64,000 nucleotides of DNA from Aliishimia sp963678085. Lineage in GTDB: Bacteria > Pseudomonadota > Alphaproteobacteria > Rhodobacterales > Rhodobacteraceae. The stretch is taken from the NCBI GenBank assembly GCA_963678085.1, contig OY782680.1, forward strand, positions 3,100,001 through 3,164,000, read 5' to 3'. This document shows positions 8,003-16,663 of this stretch, piece by piece. Positions within the stretch are counted from its first letter, which is position 1, and each line of letters begins with the position of its first letter. The notes beneath the pieces were generated by a model. It ran no database searches, was not told the DNA's origin, and saw nothing but the letters and a program-made list of their open reading frames with translations. Made by a program: the position numbers and the translations under genes.

Positions 8003-9910
8003 ATGCAACACCCTACAAGCTATACCGAATATTTTGACAAGCCGGACATAGAGATAGGAGAGAGCGATATCCTCGCCTTTACCTGTTTGCGCAATGAGGC
8101 CATGCGCATCCCTTACTTTCTAGAGTTTTACCGATCGCGCGGGGTCAAGAAGTTCTTTGTGATCGACAATGGCTCCACCGATGGCTCTGATGCTCTTTTG
8201 AAGGCGGCTGAGGATGTGGCCTATTTCCACACAACGGGCAGCTACGGAGGCAGCGGGTCGAGCCGGGATTGGACGCAAGAGCTGGCTTATCACTATGGGC
8301 GCGGCCATTGGTGCTTGACCGTCGATGCGGATGAGATCCTGGTCTATCCGGGCTGGGAGCAGTTCGATCTGCCGCAATTTTGCAGCTATCTTGAGGATGA
8401 GGGCACACGCGGGCTCTTTTGCACCTTCCTTGATATGTATTCGGACAAGCCGATTTCTCAAACGGCCTATACCCCGCCAGAGCCATTCCAAGATGTCTGC
8501 CCCTATTTTGAGACCGAAACTTACCGCCTGCACATGAGCAACTTGCCCCCCTATCTGGGCATGTCCGGCGGGCCGCGCTGGCGGGTATTTTGGGAGGCCC
8601 ATCCAGAAAAACGCGGGCCCTCCATGCGCAAGGTTCCGCTGCTGAAATGGGATGATGATACGCGCTATATCTACTCGACCCATGCGCATAGCGATCTGCC
8701 CCTCTCTCAGCTCACGGGCGTTTTGATGCATTTCAAATTCATGTCCTTTTTCAAGGATGTGGTGTCCGAGGAAACCTCGCGCGGGGATCGGCGGCTCGAT
8801 ACGGATCAGAACAAAGATTACCAGCGCTATAGCGAAGTTCTGAAAGAAGACCCCAACTTTATCGGCCCCTGGTCGCATCGCTTCAAAGATAGCACCGATT
8901 TTGTGCGCCATGGGCTGATGCGGGTGACCGATAATTTCCGCCTCTTTGCCAAAGACTATAAGTCTAAATCGGGCGGCTATGAAACCTCGTCCCTAGGCCA
9001 AGCGCAAGGTCAGCACCTTTTCGATTACCAATCCCAGAATTTCAACCTCTCCGCCTTGGCGCATGTGTGGCCCTATGCCAATAGCGGGCATGAGGTGCAC
9101 GGGATCTTGGCCCGGAAATACAGCCGGTTCCGCCCATGGCAGCGGCTTGCCGAGCTGGAACGCTGGGTGAGCATTTTCGACATCAAAGGCGATGAACTGA
9201 TTTTCCAAGTCAAAGAAGAAGCATGGGAAATCGCGGGAGATCTTGACATCGAAATCGTAATCCGCCGGGATTGGGATAATGTGGTGCATCGGATTTCGAT
9301 GCAGGACCTCTCGGATAAGCTACAGCGCGATACCGCTTCGCTCAATGCCAATGTGTTTCGCCGTCGCTTGCCAAAGGGCGCCGGGCATAGCCTGGTCACG
9401 GGCAATGGGGTGGTGACAATCGCGCTAGAGGCCGCGGCGGATAGCGCAAGCAAACCGGCAAAGCGCGTGCTGCAAGAGATACAAATGATGGGCAACCCAT
9501 CAAAGCGCTATCGCGGCATTGGGCAGCGCATTCAGGCCGGGACCCTTGAGGGCTGGGTGTTTGATTGTTATCAGATGAACTACGCCGTGCCACTGGTGGT
9601 CTATGCGGATGATGCGTTTTTATGCCTGCACACCCCGTCGCGCCCGTGGAAATCGCTTGAAACCGTGGCCTTTTCACGCCGCAGCGCACCGGGCACAGCG
9701 CGTCACATCACAGGCCTGGGCTTTGGAATTGCTCTGCCCGGCAAACTCTTTGAAAACGCCGGCACCGTGCTGGATGTGAAAGTTCAGTTTTCCGGGTTCC
9801 ACCTGCGCAACCTACCCCATTCTGGCCTGCGCACGGATATGACTCTGGGACAGATCACTCAAGAGCGGCCCCAGCAAACGCTCCCGGCTCATAAGAAAGT
9901 TGCATCATGA
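8003..9910 (+). CDS. Glycosyltransferase family 2-type (Glyco_tranf_2_4) with long C-terminal extension
   Basis: The 635-residue protein begins with a glycosyltransferase-2 like domain: LAFTCLRNEAMRIPYFLEF (25-43) is the nucleotide-sugar binding opening, VIDNGSTDGSD (53-63) the second motif, and VDADE (107-111) the DxD-type metal site. About residues 250-640 hold no domain I recognise. No signal peptide or membrane helix is seen, so it probably acts in the cytoplasm on a surface glycan. I chose ATG 8003; in-frame TTG (7985) and GTG (7991) starts also exist and no clear ribosome-binding site decides. The last four bases overlap the next gene (ATGA), implying translational coupling with the methyltransferase. 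Confidence 0.8.
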   Translation: MQHPTSYTEYFDKPDIEIGESDILAFTCLRNEAMRIPYFLEFYRSRGVKKFFVIDNGSTDGSDALLKAAEDVAYFHTTGSYGGSGSSRDWTQELAYHYGRGHWCLTVDADEILVYPGWEQFDLPQFCSYLEDEGTRGLFCTFLDMYSDKPISQTAYTPPEPFQDVCPYFETETYRLHMSNLPPYLGMSGGPRWRVFWEAHPEKRGPSMRKVPLLKWDDDTRYIYSTHAHSDLPLSQLTGVLMHFKFMSFFKDVVSEETSRGDRRLDTDQNKDYQRYSEVLKEDPNFIGPWSHRFKDSTDFVRHGLMRVTDNFRLFAKDYKSKSGGYETSSLGQAQGQHLFDYQSQNFNLSALAHVWPYANSGHEVHGILARKYSRFRPWQRLAELERWVSIFDIKGDELIFQVKEEAWEIAGDLDIEIVIRRDWDNVVHRISMQDLSDKLQRDTASLNANVFRRRLPKGAGHSLVTGNGVVTIALEAAADSASKPAKRVLQEIQMMGNPSKRYRGIGQRIQAGTLEGWVFDCYQMNYAVPLVVYADDAFLCLHTPSRPWKSLETVAFSRRSAPGTARHITGLGFGIALPGKLFENAGTVLDVKVQFSGFHLRNLPHSGLRTDMTLGQITQERPQQTLPAHKKVAS

Positions 9911-10917
9911 AATTGGGTTACGAGCTTAATCGGTTTGCACAGAAATACGACATTAAAATCGACACCAGTATCCCAAACACCATGAGCCCCGATGGGCTGG
10001 TATTTATGGGCATGATTGCAAAGACCTTGCCCGAGGGGGCGGTGATTGCGGAAGCTGGCGCGCTTTACGGGGCAAGCTCTTATGTGCTGGCCGCCAATGC
10101 GCCGCAGGCAACGCTTTATTCCATCGACCCTTGGCAGCATGAGGCTTGGATGGATAAATGGGTGCGCGTGCAAGCCCCCTTCCCGCCCAAGCTGTCCTTG
10201 CATGCCTATCGCGCCTATACCCATGAGCTCGACAATATCGTGCCGGTTCAAGGATACGCGCCCGATGCGCTCGACTATGATGGCCCGCTTGATATGTTCT
10301 TTGAAGATGCCACACATTCAGAGCCCGTCTTCTCGCTGAACATGCAGCGCTTTATGAAGCAGCTCAAACCGGGCGGCGTGCTGTGCGGTGATGATTTTGG
10401 CAATGCCTTTCCCCAGGTTCGCGATGGCGCGCTGCGCGAGTTGGATGCGTGGGAGCGCCCGTCATGCGGGGTGCGCGGGCTGGTCTGGGCCTTTGCCAAA
10501 CCCGGCGATACCGCATTGAATGAACGTCTTTGCGCCGCTTACGAAGAAATTTTCCCGATTGAGATGATCCATGAAACGGGGCAGATATCTCAGACCACCG
10601 GGTTTGCCTTTGCAATTAAGCTTGAGGCAGATCTTATCACCAAGCTCACCCACCCGGCCGAGTTCACACTTGAGCTGCGGCGCGCGGGCAAAGCGGTGGC
10701 CCAATCCGAAAACGGGGTTCTTATGGTGCCCGAGGGGGAGTTGATCGACGAGATTATCGCCCATAACCAACCAGATGTGCCCCCCCTTGTGCTTGATTTC
10801 ATCGTGTTTCACAAAGGCACCAGCGCCGAATGGAGCACACGCACATCGCGCAATGGGGCCAGTGTCAAATCACCCGGTTCCCTGTCAAATCTCAGGGCCT
10901 GCTATCGCGTGGTCTAA
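9907..10917 (+). CDS. Class I SAM-dependent methyltransferase
   Basis: The 336-residue protein has a motif-I like loop IAEAGALYGASS (about 47-58), an acidic strand end (YSIDPW) and LDMFFEDATH followed by a PGGVLCGDDFG stretch, the layout of Methyltransf_24-type enzymes. The C-terminal ~130 residues are a less conserved extension. It is translationally coupled (ATGA) to the large glycosyltransferase, so both probably build or decorate the same glycan. It resembles the partial methyltransferase at 1-425, which is likewise linked to polysaccharide genes. Substrate unknown. Confidence 0.8.
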   Translation: MKLGYELNRFAQKYDIKIDTSIPNTMSPDGLVFMGMIAKTLPEGAVIAEAGALYGASSYVLAANAPQATLYSIDPWQHEAWMDKWVRVQAPFPPKLSLHAYRAYTHELDNIVPVQGYAPDALDYDGPLDMFFEDATHSEPVFSLNMQRFMKQLKPGGVLCGDDFGNAFPQVRDGALRELDAWERPSCGVRGLVWAFAKPGDTALNERLCAAYEEIFPIEMIHETGQISQTTGFAFAIKLEADLITKLTHPAEFTLELRRAGKAVAQSENGVLMVPEGELIDEIIAHNQPDVPPLVLDFIVFHKGTSAEWSTRTSRNGASVKSPGSLSNLRACYRVV

Positions 10918-11073
10918 AGCGGTTTTTCAACTGAAAATAGCTTGTCTCAAATGCAAGCGGCATGCCACACCCGCGCCGCATTTCGGCCTCAAACGCCGCC
11001 AATTCCTGGGCCATTTATTCACCATAAGGTTCTTATTTATAGCCTTTAGGGGGCGTCCTATCTGAGGGATGCA

Positions 11074-11700
11074 ATGATGTCCGAGCAAGCCTTTGAAATA
11101 CCTAAAAGACAAAATAGCTGGACGATATTTTCCAGCTTCATAAATCCGGCAAAACGCTGCTTTGATCTCTCTTCTATCATGGTCATTGTCGCTGCATTGC
11201 TTCGAAACCAAAACACGCCGCCCGCCCATTATGGTCTGGATGAGGACGGGGTCGCGCGGCTCGCCCTGCCCGATTATGAACTGGCGCTAGAGCGCATTTC
11301 AGACAGTGAAATCGGCTGGGTTATGACGCCTCGCACGGACGGCGCAACAATGGCGGAGGGCAAAAGGCTGCTTGTCCAGCTCCTGCTGCCTTGCCTCACA
11401 ATTTTTGAGCCCGAAGCCATGCGCTGGTGTGATCGCAATTGCATGATTGATGTGGAGATCTTTCGCGATATTTTCGCCGCAACGCCCCCGCGCCGCATTT
11501 CCACTGAGGGGATGGTGAAGACACGGCAAACCCCAGTTCACAAACCCCATGGCGCACCAGAAAAGCCAAAACGTGCGGGGATCTTTACCGATCTGATCGA
11601 AAAGCGGGTGCGGCGGCTCTTTACCAAAGATGCGCCCGAACTCGAACCCGCAGAGGCCGAACCTCAGATCTCAGCGCAGCCGAGCGCTTCGGTCGCTTAG
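11074..11700 (+). CDS. Hypothetical protein, 208 residues
   Basis: I do not recognise this protein. It starts at a double ATG (11074/11077) preceded by GAGGG at good spacing. The N-terminal half contains a hydrophobic stretch (DLSSIMVIVAALL, about 31-43). The last ~60 residues are rich in Pro, Lys, Arg and Glu and look disordered. There is no signal peptide. Its TAG stop is the first three bases of the MITE-like repeat copy 2. It is a single-gene unit converging on the DUF3445 gene. Confidence 0.6.
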   Translation: MMSEQAFEIPKRQNSWTIFSSFINPAKRCFDLSSIMVIVAALLRNQNTPPAHYGLDEDGVARLALPDYELALERISDSEIGWVMTPRTDGATMAEGKRLLVQLLLPCLTIFEPEAMRWCDRNCMIDVEIFRDIFAATPPRRISTEGMVKTRQTPVHKPHGAPEKPKRAGIFTDLIEKRVRRLFTKDAPELEPAEAEPQISAQPSASVA

Positions 11701-11800
11701 AGTAGAAAACGATCCTGCTGAGCCAGTCTTCGCTGCCTCTCGCTGCGCTCGAACGCGAATACCGGCACAGGATGATTCAACTTGATCTGTTTTCACTCTA
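11698..11800. repeat. MITE-like dispersed repeat, copy 2
   Basis: This 103-bp element is the inverted counterpart of 4298-4399, with the same terminal inverted repeats and TA ends. It lies exactly between two convergent genes and supplies stop codons for both: TAG for the gene ending at 11700, and TGA (11793-11795) for the minus-strand gene. Its palindromic ends could also fold as a bidirectional terminator, which is inference. Confidence 0.75.
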
Positions 11801-12518
11801 GGCTGACAACATAGGTGTGAATGGCGAAAACAACCCATTTGCTCTTGGGCAGGCGCATAATCACTTGCCGCTCTGCACGCAAATACCCCGCCTCTTGCAT
11901 ATCCGGGCGCACCCGTCGAGGTGCCTCAGCAGAACGCGGCTGGTAAAGCTCTGGGTCCATATAAAGCAACTGGTTGCACCGCCACAGCGGCCGCCCCTCC
12001 TGCACCCCATCAAAAAGCCGCTGGGTGCGCGCGGCGATGGAGCCCGTATATTCCGCGATATCCTCATGGATCGCGACCAACGGCCTGCCGATCTTTTCCG
12101 ACAAACGCCAAGAGGCTGGAAAACACAGCACCGCCGCCTCCAACACATGCTCATCCCCCGCCTTGTTCAGCAGGCAAAAATCACATTGCACCAGCCGCCC
12201 GAGCGTGACCAGAGGCCGTTCCCAATCCAGTTCCACTAACCGCTGATCGGGGCAAAGAACACCTGAGCCGCCATGTCTGAACCCCAAATCCGGCAACAGG
12301 CCTAAAACCTCATGCAGCAGCTCTTGGCAGGGTTTAAGCGCATGTTCGGGCATCACATGCACATCCGGCAAATGCCCCTGCAACAACGCCTCACGCCGCG
12401 CCATTTGCCCGCCATAGGCCTCATCAATGCTCAGCCAAGGGCCAACCACCGGCTGCACCCCCGGTAGAGGTCGCGGATCGACCATATCATCTGGCAAAAA
12501 GCTCTGAAACGCGTGCAT
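11793..12518 (-). CDS. DUF3445 / heme-dependent oxidative N-demethylase family protein
   Basis: The 241-residue protein starts at ATG 12518, preceded by TAGGG at 8 bp; an open frame extends eight codons further. It contains the family's landmark segments: an LSIDEAYGGQMARR opening, a PDLGFRHGGSGVLCPDQRLVELDWERPL middle, a VLCFPASWRLSEKIGRPL stretch, HEDIAEY, and a C-terminal RAERQVIMRLPKSKWVVFAIHTY segment. Family members bind heme and oxidatively demethylate small amines; the substrate here is unknown. The C-terminus (LE then TGA) is encoded by the inserted MITE-like repeat, so the last two residues differ from the ancestral end. Confidence 0.75.
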   Translation of the reverse strand: MHAFQSFLPDDMVDPRPLPGVQPVVGPWLSIDEAYGGQMARREALLQGHLPDVHVMPEHALKPCQELLHEVLGLLPDLGFRHGGSGVLCPDQRLVELDWERPLVTLGRLVQCDFCLLNKAGDEHVLEAAVLCFPASWRLSEKIGRPLVAIHEDIAEYTGSIAARTQRLFDGVQEGRPLWRCNQLLYMDPELYQPRSAEAPRRVRPDMQEAGYLRAERQVIMRLPKSKWVVFAIHTYVVSLE

Positions 12519-12614
12519 CGTAACCCTACGGTAATTTATCATAATTTTATGTTAGGATTAACCAATTAGAAACCATTTTTTCGCAATACCAATATGGGAA
12601 GCCGGGATCGCTAC

Positions 12615-12638
12615 AATTCAAAGCAAATTGTTTGAATT
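12615..12638. promoter_or_regulatory. 24-bp palindrome upstream of hypothetical gene 12722
   Basis: AATTCAAA (12615-12622) and TTTGAATT (12631-12638) form a perfect 8+8 inverted repeat around 8 bp in an AT-rich intergenic stretch, about 84 bp before the start codon at 12722 and about 97 bp before the divergent DUF3445 start. The size suggests a dimeric regulator operator; the regulator is unknown. Confidence 0.35.
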
Positions 12639-12721
12639 ACCCCCCGTGTAAACCGCACATTAACCACACAACCCTTAGTTGTTTTGTGAGCAGAAAAAAG
12701 AATAACCCTCGAGGAGAATAA

Positions 12722-13417
12722 ATGTTACCTCACACATCTCAGGCCCAGCCCTCACCATCGCGCGCGTTTTCAAAGGTGACGATCTGGATGACACGATCGG
12801 GGGACGTGAACACCGACTGGGATGTAAAATCCGTTTCTTGCAAATCGCCAAGCTTCACAGATCGCATCAATATCGAGAAAGAAAAAAATGCGTCTCGATG
12901 CCTTCATCCCAGTATTTGGGAGGCGATTAAGCCCTATATCGAAGAGGCAACCCATCGCACCATCGCCATTGACCGGCTATTCGCGATTAACCTGCCAGGG
13001 CTCATGCTACGCAATATCAATATCTGCGCAACGAAAACCAAGAGCGGGCTGATGAGCCTTATGATCATTTTCAAAGAGGCAATCGGTGCGCTCAGCCGCC
13101 TTTTTGCACCGGGCAAAGCGCCCTCCTCTTTTGAGGATGCCCAAACAGCCATCGCGACAACGATTTTAGAGAATGTCATCATTCCAACCCTCAACCTCTG
13201 TCACACCCCTCTCGAAGCTTTACAAAAAGCCCCGGCCGATGCGCTTGAAAAGCGGTTGAAAACACTTTGCGATGCAAAGCAAGATCTGGACTTTTATGCC
13301 ACCTTGCTCACCCGCTTTTTAACGCAGCAAGAACAAGTGGGAACTAGGCGCGAGGCTTTGGACAACGTCATCTCAAACGTGTACGATCTGCGCCAGCACC
13401 GTGAAGCCTGCGGATAA
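12722..13417 (+). CDS. Hypothetical protein, 231 residues
   Basis: I do not recognise this protein. It has a strong ribosome-binding sequence (CGAGGAG) 6 bp before ATG 12722. The sequence looks mostly helical and soluble, with a central hydrophobic block (about 81-125) and several Cys residues (positions near 46, 60, 102, 159). No signal peptide is seen. It is flanked upstream by an AT-rich region with a 24-bp palindrome. There is no obvious operon partner; dddP follows 174 bp later with its own ribosome-binding site. Confidence 0.55.
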   Translation: MLPHTSQAQPSPSRAFSKVTIWMTRSGDVNTDWDVKSVSCKSPSFTDRINIEKEKNASRCLHPSIWEAIKPYIEEATHRTIAIDRLFAINLPGLMLRNINICATKTKSGLMSLMIIFKEAIGALSRLFAPGKAPSSFEDAQTAIATTILENVIIPTLNLCHTPLEALQKAPADALEKRLKTLCDAKQDLDFYATLLTRFLTQQEQVGTRREALDNVISNVYDLRQHREACG

Positions 13418-13591
13418 AAGAATTTCCAGTTTTGGCCCAGACATCGCTTGGCGCGCTCAGACGTAGGCTGGAAATGCTGCAATAGACAGGTGCGCAATTT
13501 CACCACGCAAAACCGACATAAGAGAAGGTCGCAATCAAGCTTGACCCACCCCCCGTTTCGTCAAAACTAATCGGCAAACGGAGGAGCTCTT

Positions 13592-14935
13592 ATGAACCAG
13601 CCATATCGCGATATCCGCAAAATCGACCCAAGCCGGGGCGCAACGCTTGGGGATGGCACGCCCAATGATCTCAACCGGATCGAGATTGGCCCCACACAGC
13701 TGGCCTTTCGCGAATGGGAGGACGCTGGCCTCACCCTGCCAAATCTGGAGCGCATGCGCAAATTCCGCTGGCAGCGCCTGACACAGCATATCGTGGATCG
13801 TGGCTATGCTGGCCTGCTCATGTTCGACCCACTCAATATTCGCTATGCGACCGACAGCACCAATATGCAGCTTTGGAACACCCATAACCCGTTCCGGGCC
13901 ACGCTGCTGTGCGCCGATGGCTATATGGTGATGTGGGATTACAAGAACTCTCCTTTCCTCAGCTCCTTTAACCCTTTGGTGCGCGAGGTGCGTTCTGGTG
14001 CGGATCTGTTTTACTTTGATCGCGGCGATAAGATCGACGTGGCGGCGGATGTGTTTTCCAATGAAGTGCGCATTTTGCTGCAAGAACACGCCCCCGGCAA
14101 TACGCGCCTTGCGGTGGATAAGGTCATGCTGCACGGGCTGCGCGCGCTTGAGGCCCAGGGCTTTGAGATCATGGAGGGCGAGGAGGTCACCGAAAAATCT
14201 CGCGCCGTAAAGGGCCCTGATGAAATCCTGGCCATGCGCTGCGCCTCTCACTCTTGCGAAACTGCGGTCCGCGCGATGGAGGCGTTCGCCCGCACCCATA
14301 TCCCCGGCGGCGGCATTTCAGAGGATGATGTCTGGGCGGTGCTGCACGCCGAAAACATCAAACGGGGCGGTGAGTGGATCGAAACCCGCCTGCTCGCCTC
14401 GGGGCCGCGCACCAACCCTTGGTTCCAGGAATGCGGGCCTCGGATCTGCCAGAATAACGAGATCCTCGCCTTTGATACGGATTTGATCGGCAGCTACGGG
14501 ATTTGTGTTGATATTTCACGCACTTGGTGGATTGGCGATGAAAAGCCGCGCCAAGATATGATTGAGGCTATGAAGATCGGTGTCGAACATATCCAGACCA
14601 ATATGGACATGCTCAAACCCGGCGTGACCATACCCGAGCTGACCGCCAATTGCCATAAGCTACCCGATAAATTCCAGGCGCAAAAATATGGCTGCTTGAT
14701 GCATGGGGTCGGGCTGTGCGATGAATGGCCCCTGGTGGCCTATCCCGACAAGGCCGTGCCCGGTGCCTTTGACTACCCGCTAGAGCCGGGCATGACCTTG
14801 TGCGTTGAGGTGCTGCTGGGCGAAGTGGGCGGCGATTTCTCCATCAAGCTGGAAGACCAAGTGCTGATCACGGAAGATGGCTATGAAAACCTGACGAGCT
14901 ACCCCTTTGACGCGGCTTTGATGGGGGAGGTGTGA
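13592..14935 (+). CDS. dddP: DMSP lyase DddP (M24 peptidase fold)
   Basis: The enzyme cleaves dimethylsulfoniopropionate to dimethyl sulfide and acrylate. The 447 residues align closely with roseobacter DddP over the whole length as I remember it, including an N-terminal NRIEIGPTQLAF segment that ordinary prolidases lack. The six iron ligands known from Ruegeria DddP are at the same numbers here: D295, D297, D307, H371, E406 and E421, with the proposed catalytic base D377 in HGVGLCDEW. A strong GGAGGAG lies 6 bp before the ATG. It is monocistronic; the convergent leucine-rich-repeat gene ends 4 bp away. No dmdA or acuI is present in the window. Confidence 0.95.
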   Translation: MNQPYRDIRKIDPSRGATLGDGTPNDLNRIEIGPTQLAFREWEDAGLTLPNLERMRKFRWQRLTQHIVDRGYAGLLMFDPLNIRYATDSTNMQLWNTHNPFRATLLCADGYMVMWDYKNSPFLSSFNPLVREVRSGADLFYFDRGDKIDVAADVFSNEVRILLQEHAPGNTRLAVDKVMLHGLRALEAQGFEIMEGEEVTEKSRAVKGPDEILAMRCASHSCETAVRAMEAFARTHIPGGGISEDDVWAVLHAENIKRGGEWIETRLLASGPRTNPWFQECGPRICQNNEILAFDTDLIGSYGICVDISRTWWIGDEKPRQDMIEAMKIGVEHIQTNMDMLKPGVTIPELTANCHKLPDKFQAQKYGCLMHGVGLCDEWPLVAYPDKAVPGAFDYPLEPGMTLCVEVLLGEVGGDFSIKLEDQVLITEDGYENLTSYPFDAALMGEV

Positions 14936-14939
14936 CGCT

Positions 14940-16091
14940 TTATTGAGCCCCGTGACCGTTACCTTTGATGAAGTGAAACAGCTCTTGCCCGCTCAGTATC
15001 TTATCTCCGTCAATCTCCAAATAGAGCTGATCTGCCAAGGGTAAAAGAGGGGTTAGGTCCGTGATCTTTGTACCCGCGATATTCAATCTTGTTAGGTTTT
15101 CAAGCCCAGCAAGCGGCGAAAGATCTGTGACTTGCGTGTAGGAAATGTTCAAGTTCTGAAGGGCACGACATTCTGCAAGCGGGGTCAAGTCACTGGTAGG
15201 GATGCCCACCCTAAGTTTTTCGATGCTTATGTTTCCTGCAAGCGGAGATAGATCTTCGACCTGATCCGAAACAGAGAGGGTTTTGAGATTGCGCGCATTG
15301 GAAAGTGCCGAAATATCCGAAATCGAGGTATTTGCAGCCGACAATACTTCCAGGTTTGGAGCATGGGCAAGCACCGAAATATCTTCCAGCCCCCAACCAA
15401 ACAAGCTTACGAAATCCAAGCGAAGTCCAGGCTCGAACCCATCCAGGCTTCGCATATTGTGGCCGCGCACCTCCAGAATTTCCAACGCCGGCAAAGCCCC
15501 AACACCGCTAAGATTTTCGGCTCCTGACTTGAGCCTGAGTTCTTCCAGTGCGCGCGCTTGTGACAAAACATGCAAATCCGTCAGCGCCTCTCCGCTGAGA
15601 GCCAGACCTGTCAATTTTGACAGCGTTGCGCCGGGAATCTGGTCGATCCGCTCAAGCCCCTTAATCTTCTTGAGCGAAAGACGCCTCAGTTCGCTCAGCG
15701 ATTCAAGAAAAGCAAACTCCTTAATCTCTGTACTCCCAAGGGAGAGTTCTTTCAGAGGGACAGAGGCAAGCTCCTGAACATTCGCCAGAGGCACGCGATT
15801 TACGGCCAAATAGGTGAGCTTGTCAAATTCTGCGAGCAAGGCAAGGTCAAGCGGCGGCGGCAAATTCATGCTATACCCGTTGATCACTAAGGTTTCTAGC
15901 CACGTCATCCGCGCAATGGGGGACCAATCGAACCCCTCGTCCGTCGCAGAAAAATCCAAGGAGGCTGAAACGTCATCTCGGGTCACACATTGCCACCCGA
16001 ACTGAATACAGTCTTCCTCGCTCGCGAGTGCTGGCACAGGTCTGACCCACCCGAAACGCGCGCAGAACCGGCGAAAAACGTCAAAAATCAT
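14940..16091 (-). CDS. Leucine-rich-repeat protein, paralogue 1
   Basis: The 383-residue protein is built of about a dozen 20-24 residue leucine-rich repeats (pattern LxxLxLxxTxIxDLSPLAG) from about residue 70 to 370, as in internalin-like bacterial LRR proteins but without a sorting motif. The N-terminus should be a signal peptide by comparison with paralogue 2, but its core contains FGWVRPVP and is poorly hydrophobic, so secretion is uncertain. Two Cys in the EDCIQFGWQCVTRDD segment are shared with paralogue 2. It has one more 22-residue repeat than paralogue 2 near the C-terminus. Function is unknown; protein-protein binding is likely. Confidence 0.75.
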   Translation of the reverse strand: MIFDVFRRFCARFGWVRPVPALASEEDCIQFGWQCVTRDDVSASLDFSATDEGFDWSPIARMTWLETLVINGYSMNLPPPLDLALLAEFDKLTYLAVNRVPLANVQELASVPLKELSLGSTEIKEFAFLESLSELRRLSLKKIKGLERIDQIPGATLSKLTGLALSGEALTDLHVLSQARALEELRLKSGAENLSGVGALPALEILEVRGHNMRSLDGFEPGLRLDFVSLFGWGLEDISVLAHAPNLEVLSAANTSISDISALSNARNLKTLSVSDQVEDLSPLAGNISIEKLRVGIPTSDLTPLAECRALQNLNISYTQVTDLSPLAGLENLTRLNIAGTKITDLTPLLPLADQLYLEIDGDKILSGQELFHFIKGNGHGAQ

Positions 16092-16663
16092 ATTGAGACC
16101 CTAGCCTATTGCGCAAAACCTCTCATAAAGCGCGAGAATACCCCTATGAGATAGTTATCCCAAATGCACCTAAATCCTGTCTTCAGAAAACTCTACACCG
16201 GTGGAGAACCATGAACACCAAGCAAGCCGCTTAAGCACAATTCTTTGTCTCAAAACCTTGCCCCGCTGCAACATCCAGCCACGCCAAAACGCCCCGCCTG
16301 GGCCAATCCCACCGGAGTTGCACATCAATATAAGGGAAAAGTGAGTTCGGACAGGGAACGGGCCCGTCAGACATCGATGATCACCGCGTGTCAATAGCGG
16401 AGTACCGTTGGTTGCTCATCATTTCCTATCCACGCCATCGCGACGAAAGAGGCTTAACCGGGCTCCACATGCCCATGCTCCAGCCACATTGACAGCGCGC
16501 GTCTTAGAAGCTTCGTGAGATCGGTTCTACGCGGGATTGGTTAAGATTGCGTGAGGGGTGCGTGCGGTGCAGGAAACTCCTATGCATCGGTGTCGCAATT
16601 ACCCAATCCAACTTACTTAGATGAAATCGGTGCAAGTGGCTTTTGCAGAGGTATTTTTGAGCT
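16092..16663. other. Intergenic region between the two LRR genes
   Basis: These 572 bp hold no supported gene. The middle (16273-16517) is copy A of a dispersed 245-bp repeat. The reverse strand over 16496-16540 reads as the C-terminal end of a protein (motif RRALSMWLEHGHVEP then stop) but has no start and an upstream in-frame stop. The remaining flanks show nothing I can assign. Confidence 0.6.
16273..16517 (-). repeat. Dispersed 245-bp repeat, copy A
   Basis: The reverse complement of this segment is about 93% identical to 57549-57795, including the stretch TCTGACGGGCCCGTTCCC. Both copies keep the same truncated reading frame at one end (TKLLRRALSMWLEHGHVEP, then stop), followed by about 180 bp of conserved non-coding sequence. 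That points to duplication of the 3' end and downstream region of some gene rather than a transposon with its own ends; no terminal inverted repeats or target duplication are obvious. Confidence 0.75.

Noticed and set aside
13592..14935. Annotation as a generic Xaa-Pro peptidase
   Set aside because: Full-length match to DddP, with its specific N-terminus and ligand numbering, outweighs the general M24 fold.
16170..16394. Minus-strand frame of 74 codons overlapping repeat copy A
   Set aside because: No ribosome-binding site, and it covers only part of the repeat. The counterpart in copy B diverges in sequence, so it is unlikely to be a gene.
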